Shown: positions 11,947 to 23,154 of the stretch, piece after piece
Layout: each line of letters begins with the position of its first letter
Position numbering within the stretch: the stretch's first letter is position 1
NCBI GenBank assembly: GCA_040437565.1
Contig: JBDOQK010000061.1
Location: 1 to 64,000, forward strand
Direction: 5' to 3'
Length of the DNA stretch: 64,000 nucleotides
DNA from: Albugo candida
Taxonomy: Eukaryota > Oomycota > Peronosporomycetes > Albuginales
Program-made: the position numbers and the translations under genes
Notes under the pieces: generated by a model
Database searches by the model: none
What the model was told of the DNA's origin: nothing
The model's input: only the letters and a program-made list of their open reading frames with translations

Positions 11947-12602
11947 TGCAAGTATTTCTCAACACGAAGCAATCAGTCAGAAAGGTACACGTAAGACTGG
12001 ATATTATATAATCAACTCTTTTAGCTCCTACCTGCCACTTTCTCATTATTTATCTGTTGCTGTTATATGAGATCTTTGAAACGCTCAGCCAAGTTGTACT
12101 TCGGGCCAGACATCCTTTCCAACCCACGTATGCCATTCTTCAACCAGTCCTGCCTTAAAATCTTCTTTAAAGAAGCTGAGGTATTTTTATTTGGACTGTA
12201 CAATAATGTAAGCTCTCCCATGCGNNNNNNNNNNNNNNNNNNNNNNNNNNNNNNNNNNNNNNNNNNNNNNNNNNNNNNNNNNNNNNNNNNNNNNNNNNNN
12301 NNNNNNNNNNNNNNNNNNNNNNNNTGCAAGTATTTCTTAACACGAAGCAATCAGTCAGAAAGGTACACGTAAGACTGGATATTATATAATCAACTCTTTT
12401 AGTTCCTACCTGCCACTTTCTCATTATTTATCTGTTGCTGTTAAATGAGATCTTTGAAACGCTCAGCCAAGTTGTATTTCGGACCAGACATCCTTTCCAA
12501 CCCGCGTATGCCATTCTTCAACCAGTCCTGCCTTAGAATCTTCTTTAAAGAAGCTGAGGTATTTTTATTTGGACTGTACAATAATGTAAGCTCTCCCATG
12601 CG
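11947..12602. repeat. Direct repeat flanking gap 12225-12324
   Basis: 11947-12224 recurs at 12325-12602 with several substitutions (for example AAAATC/AGAATC and CGGGCC/CGGACC). Both copies carry the 3' end of the SMYD-type gene. The differences suggest the two contig ends come from different alleles. Confidence 0.75.
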
Positions 12603-14103
12603 GATATCGTGCAGATTTCTTAGTGGATGCAGAGGTGGATACACAAAAGCATAAAATTTCGATATTCGATATCCGTAGAGTAGAGCACTCTGATGTAGAT
12701 ATTCCATTTCCGCGCCTTCTCTGTAACTTTCGGTTTGTGACTTGGATAGCATAATAGTCAGATCAGTGAATATCTCAGCTTGAACTCGAAACGCGTCGAT
12801 GTTGTACATATGTAAATGCGAGCAAACGGTATTGACAAATTCCGAGTCAATGTCTGCGAATATAGCGCATTTTCTCGTCAAATTCTCACAGCGCCGAAAA
12901 TCTTCCATCTTGTGTCTTATTTGATTTAATACAGTGTTGCGTGTACTAATTTCAATCAGCGACCAGTTTTCTAATGGAGCTCCCATTTTATTGGCAACCA
13001 ATAATGTATCGGTGGTAAGCACACATGAATTTTTCATGGAACAGCGATGACACTGACAATCAAAATGATAGCGATTTCGTAAAGCTTTTCTTCTGTCGTC
13101 CAAGCAGTTCGCTGGGTCAACTATAAATCAGCATTCAGAACGCATTTGATCTATATGACTTCGGATTCAGAAAATTTACCGTATGAAACAGTGATTTCTT
13201 CATCTTTTTGGATCGATTTCATCGTCCAAAGCTCTAATTGTGCACTTCTAGGTGCAAAACTAAATTCGATCGAATGTTAGGCAATATTTGTAGTGAGGTG
13301 ATGCAAATGGATGCCATACATTGTGACACAATTAGGATCGCAACTGTGATTCACCATTGCCCCCAAAGGGTAACACCCAGCTCCAATTTCTAGAAAATTT
13401 TCATCCAGGATGCAGAAGTTGTTGCATTGAAATCGACACAGCATTTTTTGTAGATCCCGTATATGCCACGATTCTAGCCAAACGAAGACTTCAGTTGAAT
13501 TATGCATATATCGCTTTATATACCTCTAACTAAACCCAGTTTTTGAGTGAGTAGTGATAAGAGATTTGTTTCATTCGTGATGTCAACGGAATGCCACATC
13601 AAGTCCATCGGAGAAATACTCAGATCATTCAATTTGTCGGATACAGTACTAGTTTTGATATCAAGCGCAAGACCATCAATGCGCCTAACGACGCGACCAA
13701 GTAGTAAAATATCGCTAATTTGATGATCTTGTAAACGTAGGGTAGCGAGCTGGCGGAAAATAGCGCACTCAATACGATGGTCGAGTTTCCAATCGCTTTT
13801 TTGGCAAGCTTTTGAGCCTATGGTTGCACAGTATCAAAGAGTCCTCCTTGAAGCACGTTTGCGGAACTCACAGTAATGCGCTATATGACAAGCTCCACAT
13901 CGTGAAACACAATCTAGCTGCTGGAAACAAACAAAACAACGTTCCTGCCAGTGTCTAACGGCCAATATTCTCGCGAAAGGAGATGACAGTAAAACCTGAG
14001 ACCCTTCTTCTACAAAAGCTGTCCGTAATCTAATGCATCGATTGATCTTCTGCACGACATCACTCTCATCAATCACGTCACTCAAATATATTCTGGTCTC
14101 CAT
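12441..14103 (-). CDS. SMYD-type MYND-SET lysine methyltransferase, five exons
   Basis: Predicted exons: 14103-13872, 13817-13536 (or -13524), 13488-13320, 13259-13180 and 13120-12441, joined by introns of 54, 47 (or 35), 60 and 59 nt. The total is in frame and gives about 480 residues. Removing the first intron restores a complete MYND zinc finger: CFVC, CGAC, HYCSKACQKSDW, HRIEC. The SET core shows GAMVNHSCDPNC (the NHSCxPN motif), then EEITVSY after the third intron, and a post-SET FDCQCHRC with its Cys ligands. This is the S-sequence/MYND/SET order of SMYD proteins, which methylate lysine on histones or other proteins. The C-terminal 200 residues are helical-looking, like the TPR-like tail of the family. 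A duplicated 3' end at 12063-12224 is a contig overlap. Substrate unknown. Confidence 0.8.
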
Positions 14104-14135
14104 TTTATAGTATTGTGTTTAACAATGGCCTTGTA

Positions 14136-14941
14136 TTTCTCGATGTTAAGGAGCTGCAATCAGGCGATGCTTGCTCTTTACGATGAAAAATGGTACAACC
14201 CGCAATCAGAATAGATTGCATCGAGCTTTGAGCATCTCATATTTTGAGAATGTCCGTGTAGGGAACGCCACCAAAGATGATATGTGGGCATTAAGTCGAT
14301 CCGTAAGGGCTCCCAGGTCACGAGCTCTTAATTCGCTTGCCTTCAATCTCACGTAATTGGTTGACTTGTGAAAGCATATTCCACGACCCGTTTTCGCATC
14401 ATCGCGGCACTTTTAAGCCCGCACCACACTTTCCTTACGCAAACTTCATCATTTAACTGCTTCAATCACTCCATATTCGCAGTATTGTNNNNNNNNNNNN
14501 NNNNNNNNNNNNNNNNNNNNNNNNNNNNNNNNNNNNNNNNNNNNNNNNNNNNNNNNNNNNNNNNNNNNNNNNNNNNNNNNNNNNNNNNTTTCTCGATGTT
14601 AAGGAGCTGCAATCAGGCGATGCTTGCTCTTTACGATGAAAAATGGTACAACCCGCAATCAGAATAGATTGCATCGAGCTTTGAGCATCTCATATTTTGA
14701 GAATGTCCGTGTAGGGAACGCCACCAAAGATGATATGTGGGCATTAAGTCGATCCGTAAGGGCTCCCAGGTCACGAGCTCTTAATTCGCTTGCCTTCAAT
14801 CTCACGTAATTGGTTGACTTGTGAAAGCATATTCCACGACCCGTTTTCGCATCATCGCGGCACTTTTAAGCCCGCACCACACTTTCCTTACGCAAACTTC
14901 ATCATTTAACTGCTTCAATCACTCCATATTCGCAGTATTGT
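14136..14941. repeat. Direct repeat flanking gap 14489-14588
   Basis: 14136-14488 is repeated at 14589-14941. On the minus strand each copy holds an open stretch of about 50 codons ending at 14206 or 14659 with a protein-like sequence (ASELRARDLGALTDRLNAH). It may be a real small exon, perhaps with a tiny upstream exon, but it was not assigned to a family. Confidence 0.65.
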
Positions 14942-15147
14942 TTGCTCGAAGCACACAAGTCTAAGCAGACAGCGGCGCTTCACAACTATCACTTCGATCT
15001 CCGAATCGCAATTTGAGATGTTTATATGGTGATCGAGGAATAGAAAAGATCTCTACTGGGAGGTGTGGTGAAATGGACATTCGACAGCAAAAATTCACTA
15101 TACTCGGTTTGATGATTAATCCATATTAACAGTGGCGATAAGCCTAG

Positions 15148-15371
15148 TCTCGAAATCCGTGAGTAAGCAAATTGATGGTTCTTGCTCATAAACTTTTGCG
15201 TTCATGTCTNNNNNNNNNNNNNNNNNNNNNNNNNNNNNNNNNNNNNNNNNNNNNNNNNNNNNNNNNNNNNNNNNNNNNNNNNNNNNNNNNNNNNNNNNNN
15301 NNNNNNNNNTCTCGAAATCCGTGAGTAAGCAAATTGATGGTTCTTGCTCATAAACTTTTGCGTTCATGTCT
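15148..15371. repeat. Short direct repeat flanking gap 15210-15309
   Basis: The 62 bases 15148-15209 recur exactly at 15310-15371 around the N run, a contig-end overlap. The sequence between 14942 and 16008 holds no convincing gene. Confidence 0.75.
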
Positions 15372-16008
15372 TGTTGTGATACCTTGTGAGCGCAATTTGA
15401 TCTTTGTCGCAAAAACGCAGCACCAGTTTATTTACATATGCGTAAATAAAGTATTTATGACTTTGATGCAGTACAAATGATGCCTCCATCTCAGTTTCTT
15501 GCAATTATGGTTTGCGATCCTTCGCTGCGCATGCAATAGCTGCTTTACTCGAATCAGAACCACAAAAACGCTAGTCGCGATAGACAAGCTCGGGATTTAG
15601 ATAGCGTTGCACGTGGTACACATCAGCGGTGATGGCAAAAGAGCTTGTGATGCTCGATTCAAACCGTTTCCAGTGAGCCTGGATTGTAATTGCCTCGCTG
15701 ATTTTGAGTTTGGGATGATTTTGCACAAGCTGAACGATCTGATGCTATCAATTGGAAATGTTCTTCGGGCAAAATTAAAGTGTGCAAATGCAATTAGAAA
15801 AAACGATTATACTTTTTGCGTTTGTTTACAGTAATGCAGCTTCGCTGTCCACGTAAGGCTTAAATGAAGCTGTGGAGCAGCGACGCAGCGATTTGGATCG
15901 AAAATTCAGTAGACATGTCTAGTTCGTATTGAGCCGGGAGTTTTCACGGTTATCATGTGCCAAAACGTTGTGTGTATTCAGAAAGCACTCGTTTCTGCAA
16001 AATGCGGA

Positions 16009-16582
16009 TCACACCTCCGATACGATGCTAATAAGTCCATTGAGCTCCATTTTTTCTACCTGAGACCCAAAATTTGCGAGAAGTTTGATTAAACCATATT
16101 TAGGAAAACAAATAATAAGTGCGATGAGTATCGTTGAAGGTGATGCTGACTTCTGCCAAAGTCGTCTCCAATTCGCAGCCAGCTCACATTTTGCCATTTC
16201 ATATATATCTTTTATCAAGTCTTGTTGAATGATCTGCACTAAGATTCAATGCCTCCTGCTTTGGGTAAATTTCCATGCGAGCCTGTATACTTGCACTCTT
16301 GCTTGCCATTTCGGCATTGCCGATTTCACTGTTCAGTGGTGCACTTGAAATACCTTCCAAGCTGTTTCTATGCAGGCGATGCCGCTCTTTGATCCAGTTT
16401 ATATTTTTGCTCCTACCGCTTTAATATTGTTGATTCAGCGCGTTCGATTTTCAACGATGCATTTTGGTCAATGTTCAAAGCTGCTGCTGACTGCACGATA
16501 CCGCTATTTACTGATAGAGAAACGGCATTTTTTCCACTACTTTATTCTTTGCGCTTGAAATGAGTGAGGATTGCGTGTTCAT
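16009..16582 (-). CDS. 140-aa hypothetical protein, four small exons
   Basis: Four exons, 16582-16541, 16490-16417, 16367-16291 and 16238-16009, are joined by GT-AG introns of 50, 49 and 52 nt. The sum is 423 nt and stays in frame throughout, which is good evidence since three independent junctions agree. The product starts with a Ser/Asn-rich N-terminus. The last exon has an amphipathic segment (QQDLIKDIYEMAKCELAANW) and a hydrophobic stretch (STILIALIICF) that could be one membrane span or a buried helix. No family is recognised. It lies 234 bp downstream of another multi-exon gene on the same strand. Confidence 0.5.
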
Positions 16583-16816
16583 TTATTGTCTTTCAAGAAC
16601 TGAAGCATACAAATGTTCCCGCACGTGTACTTTGGGTTAACGCTATAAAGAATCATGTTAAATGAGTTATACGATTGGATAGCAATATACAATAGTTATA
16701 AACTTGGTTGACAAAATTATTTTGGTGGAGAGAAGTTCGTCATAGCAAACGCAATCGATTAGCCAATTCTTATTTCGAAATAACTTCCGCCGACGTCGAT
16801 TTGGCACATCGACTAT

Positions 16817-17740
16817 TTATGCCATTCTAGAGTTTTGCTTGGTGCACGCTTCCAGAAGGGTAGCTTTGCTGTAACTCAACTTATCCTGAAATCCGACATT
16901 GCTTTTTTCCTTTGCCGGCTTCCGAATATTGAACTGAGTTATAAACATGGTTTCGCTGAGCAGGTTCAATATTGCGCTCGATTGCGCTTCGTTAAAGTTT
17001 GGAAAGTGAAGCAGAAGGTCACGAAGAGTCAAATGTGCAATAGTGAGAATGAAATATTCTGCTGTTACTCTAATGATGCCGCTGATGACGATTTGACTTG
17101 AACTCTTTGCCAATCTTATTATCTAAAATGAATCAAAAATGCACATACATGGAGTAGTAATCAACTAACTGATAGTAAGCATGTTGCACAATATATATTC
17201 AAAGCAGCAATAGACTTACGTCCCATCATCATCTTCTTCTGCCTCAAAAAAAAGCCATTGCGTACTGTGTACATCGGCGTTTGATGCGACCATTTCCGTC
17301 ATTACATTCACCACAGGGCACGTTACCTACGCAATAAATGAAATCAATCCCAGATCGCGCTCACTAAACATGGTCCACGCGTTACTCACCGCTCTACCAA
17401 AACTTCGTTGCTTTAGGAGTTTGCAAATCGCTGACTCGGACATGTATTGGCCCTTTCGTTTGATTTCTCGCTTGAGTGTACGCGTCATTGTGATCGATCT
17501 TCCAATGCGATAAAATGCCATATTACTCGTCCAATACGGGTGGACAGTGTAAATGCGATATAAGGTTGCAAGAAATTCATTCGCTGCAAGTATTGACCAC
17601 TCATTTGCTTCCACATGCATCATGTTTGATGCACCTTTGAATCCTGCAAAAGGGTGCTGTGTGAACGAAAGTGAGCACAAGATGAACGTGTCTTGGTGCC
17701 TACTTGCTACTTGAACATTCTTAGCGATGCTTCCTACCAT
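16817..17740 (-). CDS. 231-aa hypothetical protein, four exons
   Basis: Predicted exons: 17740-17704, 17643-17390, 17326-17220 and 17114-16817, with introns of 60, 63 and 105 nt (donors GTAGGC, GTGAGT, GTAAGT). The frame is continuous over 696 nt. The N-terminal half has a helical, aromatic-rich stretch (ANEFLATLYRIYTVHPYW), followed by a basic segment (LKREIKRKG). A short acidic run (EAEEDDDGT) sits at the end of exon 3, and the C-terminal exon is Leu-rich with a basic tail. No motif of a known enzyme is seen. The first junction is the least certain because two GTAG donors lie close together. Confidence 0.5.
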
Positions 17741-18491
17741 AACGACAGCTTTGATTTCACTTCAGCGTTCAATAAAAGCGAAGCAATCGAGCGAGGAACA
17801 ACTCCGACCTGAACTTTGATCCGAGGATGGGCTCACTAATGATACTTTGACTCGCAAAGGTTTTCACTCGAGAAAGATTGTAATGGCACGGAATTTGTGA
17901 CGCAAAACGTAGCATGTCTTGCGTCAAGACACATAATACAGCAGCCCCCTACTTATCACTAGCTAACTACTAAGGCGTGGGAGACAAACACCTATCGTAT
18001 AGTGCGACCAGCAAGTGGAAACATGAGGAATCTCAATCAGCTACAGTAACGATGCTTCTGATTATACACTGAAACGTCTGGATCAATTTGACAAATGTAT
18101 GCAGCGGGTGCGTTTGCTTATCCTAACGTGATATCAGGCGAAATCTACGTGCCTGGTCGAGTCACGGATGAACATGCAGGTGGTCAGACATATAGCCTAG
18201 TCTAACGTTGAGGATGGCAAGCGAGCTGTCAAACGATCTTTTCGATCCGTTATCAAAAATTACCTATTACTGAATCCTGCAAATTTGAAATGGATCACTT
18301 CTAGTCGTTTACCAGATATCGGCTATTTGAATGACATGCGATTGAACATGGTACCGGTTCTGACACAGCAGCGAGAGTATCATGATAACAAAATTCTGCC
18401 ACACGGAGGATTATTCAGCATTCAAATCAAACTACGAGGCATGGAACTTTCAGCTCCTGAATCTTGCTGTCTACTGTATTGTATATAACAG
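17741..18491. other. Intergenic, nothing recognised
   Basis: No repeat or RNA gene was recognised. The 67-codon ORF at 18285-18488 is not supported by any motif or splice context. Confidence 0.4.
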
Positions 18492-19964
18492 CTAAATTTG
18501 GACTACGCGGATGTCTCGTTCATTTGGTTCACTCGAAGCGATCAGTGCTTCAGTGAGTTCACTAGAATGCTCACCGGTTCTTCTTTTTAAAATGTCTTCG
18601 TCATCAAAACATTCTTGAAATAGCTGCGCGCGTGTCGAACGCATAGTTTTGGATATAAGCTCACCAAAAAATCGGTAGACAAAGAGACCAAGCATGATCA
18701 AAATCAAACCGAAAATGTCTTTTGACGCCAGTGGTTCATGCCCGGGCATGAAAGGGAATGTGAAAGCTACGTTTCCGAGTGGGACCATAATTGTCATCGC
18801 CTACGTAAGAAAAATGAACTATACATCGCTAGTAATGCAAAGGTATATCGCGTACCAAGTACAATATGTTGGAACTACCGAACTTCAGGATGAAAATGAT
18901 TAGAATATTGTATAGTATGTTGAAAAAAAGGTAGATGGTGACGTATACTGGTGCGCGGCTGCAATCATCAGGATACGGTTCTTCGTATATCGAATTATGA
19001 CCCAAATAACATCGGAAGCCGTTCCATAGATTACTGGGTAGTTCCGAAGGTGATACAGACGGACTTCCAAGCATTGCAATGGGAATTGTCAAAGGCAAGC
19101 AGATGATGAATTGATAAATAGCGACCCAACCATTCAGATAAATCGCATCCATTTCTGCTTCTCCGAGGTGTTTTTCCTTATACACGCTCGACAAACACAT
19201 TGGAATACAACTCAGAATCATTACGAGCGCCCATGCGAACGAGTTACTTGTTTCCAAGTCCAAGAAATCGAATGCTTGCAAATTCGATGCCGCAAGCGAA
19301 AGATTTGGACCAAGCACAATAATAAGTCCGAATGTAACAATACCCGCGCCAAAATATTGAGAATTTGTGTATTGTGTGTGAAGCCATATGCTAGATATGA
19401 CCATGGAAATAGGAATGGCGGCTTGTCCAAGAAGAATCAAAATTGATCCTCCAAGGTAAGTTGCCGCGAACACCTGCAAGATACCAGAGAAGCCATCCAG
19501 CGCACCCATCACGGCGAATGTTTTCTTCGGAATCATCTGCTGCTCCATCGTAATGGACTTTCCATATTTGAGCATTGGAAGAATGTATGCAAAGCTGATG
19601 GGAATCTATGATCACAACAGTATCAATGATACGATCGGCGAGGTGTTTTGTGGCTATGTACATAAATGAAAGTGGTCAAAAGGTTAAGGAACGTTGGATA
19701 ATTCCGCATAGGAATTGTTTGAAGCCTTGAATGAAAATTGGAGCTATAAGCGACACGGAAGGATGAGAGATCGCTAATTCTTACTTTTGGAAAACTAGAA
19801 AATGAAGCAATTACGATGCTGTTATGCGATCATCACTTATATATAAACATACTTTTGTTGCCAAGTCCGATCACAACGAGAGCTACAAACGAAATTGCTA
19901 GTTTTGTCTCACGCTTGGCCAAAAGGTTAGCCTCCATTTTAGGTTCCCTCGCAACTGATTTCAT
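18492..19964 (-). CDS. CRT-like (chloroquine-resistance-transporter family) membrane transporter
   Basis: Predicted exons: 19964-19853, 19794-19785 (a 10-nt microexon), 19743-19662, 19605-18856 and 18800-18492. The introns are 58, 41, 56 and 55 nt. The frame closes at 420 residues. The sequence follows the CRT/CLT branch of the drug/metabolite transporter superfamily: N-terminal helix AISFVALVVIGLGNK, then LQTIPMRNYPTFLNLLTTF, the signature GALDGFSGILQVFAATYLGGSILILLGQAAIPISMV at the start of the main exon, and a final helix after VPLGNVAF. About ten membrane spans are visible. Relatives move peptides, amino acids or thiols across the digestive vacuole (PfCRT) or plastid envelope (plant CLT). 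The site in this organism is likely vacuolar, by inference. The C-terminal tail is hydrophilic and Glu-rich. The start at 19964 is 52 bp from the divergent acyltransferase gene. Confidence 0.82.
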
Positions 19965-20016
19965 GGAATCGATTGCTTTATTTAATAAAATAAAAATTCT
20001 TCCTTAAGTTCGAAAA
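19965..20016. promoter_or_regulatory. Shared promoter region, 52 bp
   Basis: The only DNA between the ATGs of the CRT-like gene (minus) and the acyltransferase gene (plus). It is very AT-rich. Core promoter and 5' leaders of both genes must overlap here or extend into coding sequence. Confidence 0.45.
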
Positions 20017-21313
20017 ATGGAGCAGATACGCCTGAGCTGGCGCGGCATTGTGTTTCTCTTAGTGTTGCTTGTAACGGGATCTATCGCGCTTTTTGCTGTT
20101 CTGACACCTCTATTTATATTGACATTAGTATCTCGTGCCATTTTACACACGAAAAATCCATTATTCCGAAGAATATATGATTTTTATCGTCAAGCTGCTC
20201 ACACGATGTACGCCCAAAGCTCGGGTAATATGCGGTTCTCTCGGATAAAAAGTTAAAGATTTAATTTGTAGTCAGTGGATGTGGATGGGACTGGTGGTCA
20301 TGCTGATCAAGAATTTGTTTCATACAAAAATATTATGTTTTGGTGATGAGAGCACGAAACAGAATGAAAAAAAGATGATCAACGAACGGGCTCTTTGGCT
20401 TTCCAATCATCGAACAAGAATTGATTGGATGGTACTGTGGTCGTTAGCTCTTGATACGGGAACTCTGGGCCATCTGAAAATCGTTCTTAAACATACTTTG
20501 CGGATGATTCCGGTTTTCGGATGGGCCATGCAGCATTTTATGTTCATCTTTCTGGTCCGTATAGCTATACATCAATGTCTTTCTGTCCTTTAATGTTGTA
20601 TATGCTTAAAGCGCCGTAGTTGGGCTGAGGACAAGAAACAACTATCATTCTTGCTACCGTTTCTTGGGTCATATGAGCCCAATTCCTCCTATCTATTTTT
20701 TCCGGAAGGCAGCGACTTGAGTGAGAAAATGGTTGAGAAGAGCAACGCATTTGCAAAGTCGAAAAATCTCGAAGCACGGCAGTATACTCTACATCCAAGA
20801 ACAAAAGGATTCGCGTTCATAATCGACGAAGTATTTCCTCACTTGGACGCGATATACGATATCACAATGATGTATATTGATCACACAAAAGGCGAGAGAC
20901 CTTCAGAGCTATCGCTTATATCTGGACGGATGCCCAAAGAGGTCTATTTCTACATCGAACGCTTACCCGTCGACTCGCTCCGGTCCGAAATCGGCAACAC
21001 CAAGCGCTTGTCAACGTGGATCGAGTCCAGATTTCAACGCAAAGAGACTACACTGAAAACGTTCTATGAGAAAGCTCATCAACTACCAGAAAATGCGAAA
21101 CCTTTATTCGATGAATACAAAGCTTCAAAGTCGTGGCTTATCCTGTGCTATTGGGTTGGTATCATCGTGTTCCCTTCGATCCTCCTCGTAATGGTCGAGA
21201 TACATATTGTTCTGATGTACATAATGGGAATCTGCGTAGCTTACATCCTGTCAACCTCATTTTTCAATGGAGCGGATAACTTCATTTTTCATATACGACA
21301 AGAGAGCCAGTAA
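20017..21313 (+). CDS. Lysophospholipid acyltransferase (AGPAT5/LCLAT1/LPGAT1 group)
   Basis: Predicted exons: 20017-20207, 20272-20554 and 20612-21313, with introns of 64 and 57 nt. The second intron has an unusual GTCCGT donor. The product is 391 residues. An N-terminal membrane helix (IVFLLVLLVTGSIALFAVLTPLF) is followed by the acyltransferase block I NHRTRIDW (H-x4-D catalytic motif). FIFL joins RRSWAEDK over the second intron. The block III motif FFPEGSDLS follows, then FAKSKNLEARQYTLHPRTKGF, the pattern of lysocardiolipin and lysophosphatidylglycerol acyltransferases. Two hydrophobic helices lie near the C-terminus. It would transfer a fatty acyl group from acyl-CoA to a lysophospholipid at the ER or mitochondria-associated membrane. 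Which head group it uses cannot be read from sequence. Confidence 0.82.
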
Positions 21314-21478
21314 TACGATAATGCTGCTCAGTGGGTCATAGATTTTTCAATTTAAGATCTCATCATCATCCGAACGAACCGAAATAATGATCTGATCGCA
21401 CGTGCAGCAAGTTTGCTGCCTGCACGTTCTATGCTCAAGTCGATTTTGGAATAGAGTTTTTGTTATGCATATCCATAG

Positions 21479-21895
21479 TCATAAGCTAATTCCAATGCTT
21501 GTCTGATCTTTCTCATTAATACCTTCCGCTGCCTGACGGAGAATAGTACTCAGTCGATCGATGTCGTCTTGTTGGAAGCGACCCGCACAGTCATCTATGA
21601 GTAGATGGTAATCTACCAGCGCGGTGGGCCAATGGTTGAGTAATTGAAGAATCTCGTTACTGGTCAAATTGAATCTCTCTTCCTTTATTCGAGTCAGCAC
21701 ATTCTGAACAATGTGATTTGTGAACTTGCGTTCCAAAAAGTACGATTTCGATAAGAGTTTCTGTACTTTGTGATTCATCCATGAGCTCTCTGAATGGTTG
21801 GCGCTAGAGATCGTGCGTTCTCGTCGACGATCTTGTAAAACTTCGTAAACTTCATAGTTTGTAAGGGATGCTTCGAATGACATTAACACTTTCAT
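21479..21895 (-). CDS. RNA polymerase III subunit RPC9 (Rpb4/CRCP family)
   Basis: A 138-residue product from the ATG at 21895. The start MKVLMSFEASLTNYEVYEVL matches the RPC9 N-terminal pattern (x-x-L-S-N-Y-E-V). The C-terminal HRDC-like part shows FNLTSNEILQLLNHWPTALVDYHLLIDDC, corresponding to the LTKAEKLQLLNxRP segment of the family. RPC9 pairs with RPC8 to form the stalk of RNA polymerase III, acting in the nucleus. The open frame extends 14 codons upstream from a non-ATG codon; the ATG at 21895 fits the family length. It is convergent with the acyltransferase gene, with 165 bp between stops. Confidence 0.82.
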   Translation of the reverse strand: MKVLMSFEASLTNYEVYEVLQDRRRERTISSANHSESSWMNHKVQKLLSKSYFLERKFTNHIVQNVLTRIKEERFNLTSNEILQLLNHWPTALVDYHLLIDDCAGRFQQDDIDRLSTILRQAAEGINEKDQTSIGISL

Positions 21896-21948
21896 TATTG
21901 CAAATCTCGGGCGCTCGTAACCAATTAATTTTGTCAAGTGATACTACT

Positions 21949-22428
21949 CGTCGATATATTCTCATCAAATAGGACAAAAGTACACCGCTACTGTAGCTAT
22001 CTGACGGTAGTCAATGGATTAGTTGAGGCAAAACGATCATTGTGCATATCGTTCATGTTCTGAGACATTATGTTCTAACCCTCTTGATGTACACTTACCG
22101 ATATCCGTGCATGTAGCCAACTCAAGCTCGCTTTTTANNNNNNNNNNNNNNNNNNNNNNNNNNNNNNNNNNNNNNNNNNNNNNNNNNNNNNNNNNNNNNN
22201 NNNNNNNNNNNNNNNNNNNNNNNNNNNNNNNNNNNNNCGTCGATATATATTCTCATCAAATAGGACAAAAGTACACCGCTACTGTAGCTTTCTGACGGTA
22301 GTCAATGGATTAGTTGAGGCAAAACGATCATTGTGCATATCGTTCATGTTCTGAGACATTGAGTTCTAACCCTCTTGATGTACACTTACCGATATCCGTG
22401 CATGTAGCCAACTCAAGCTCGCTTTTTA
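21949..22428. repeat. Direct repeat flanking gap 22138-22237
   Basis: 21949-22137 recurs at 22238-22428, with one TA dinucleotide extra in the right copy and two substitutions. A contig overlap with allelic differences; no gene is seen in it. Confidence 0.75.
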
Positions 22429-22461
22429 CGTTCAGCGCACAAGCTGACTTATTTGGAAATG

Positions 22462-22940
22462 ACTATAGAGTGGCTTGGAATTAAGAACACAATAATGGAC
22501 TGCATACTTCGATTAACGGCTTCACTGATGCATTTTACTAGATCAGTTACTTATCAAGTATTGCTTGCTACCTGTATCACCTACTTATCTTTGCCAACAG
22601 CACCGTGGATGGTTCCTGTAATATCGCGTCCGCTCTTCTCTGCGAATCAATCGAATGATACCCCGGATGAGTCACATTTCCTTATTCGGCGATCGAAAAA
22701 CGCGAAAGAGCAATATTCTCTGTGCTTTTGCTTGTGAACAAATGCAGTACCATTTTCCAAGGTCATGAACCCTGGCGTTGACCGTCGATCATCCTGGTTA
22801 CTTCCCAACTCAACTCGCCTCGGCTTATATTGTCATGTTTGTACCCTACCGTTTCGGATACCAAGCCAGGTGTCAAATCGGTCTCCAATGATCGGCAAAC
22901 TTGCACTCTACATTTTACTGTGCTTGTCTTAAAGTTTCCA
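22462..22940 (+). pseudogene. Possible decayed or unresolved gene
   Basis: An open frame from the ATG near 22459 runs to about 22737 and has a protein-like hydrophobic segment (YQVLLATCITYLSLPTAPWMVP). Further on, about 22773-22890, another frame encodes a natural-looking stretch (VDHPGYFPTQLASAYIVMF) that is cut off upstream by a stop. No splice junction linking them in frame was found. Either a decayed gene or exons I could not join; no family recognised. Confidence 0.25.
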
Positions 22941-23154
22941 GAAATAGACTAAGAATAAATGCAGCGAATGCTACGTTAAGTAAGGCTTGGTCTTCATTGC
23001 AATCAGAGAAGTAATCAAGCTTTGGATTAAGTACTGATAGTCTCAGTCGTATATGTAAAATCGTGCATTGATTACAGATAAACTTCACTTTTTTTCACGA
23101 ATTTGCTATCTAAACTGACCCAGTCACTAACATAACACTTGTGCACTTGACTTA

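Noticed and set aside
14171-14356. Plus-strand ORF of 61 codons repeated at 14624-14809
   Set aside because: The repetition is the contig overlap, and the Arg/Ser-rich composition looks like the antisense of a minus-strand frame.
15116-15412. Minus-strand protein with an internal 22-residue repeat
   Set aside because: The repeat is the 62-bp contig overlap on both sides of the N run.
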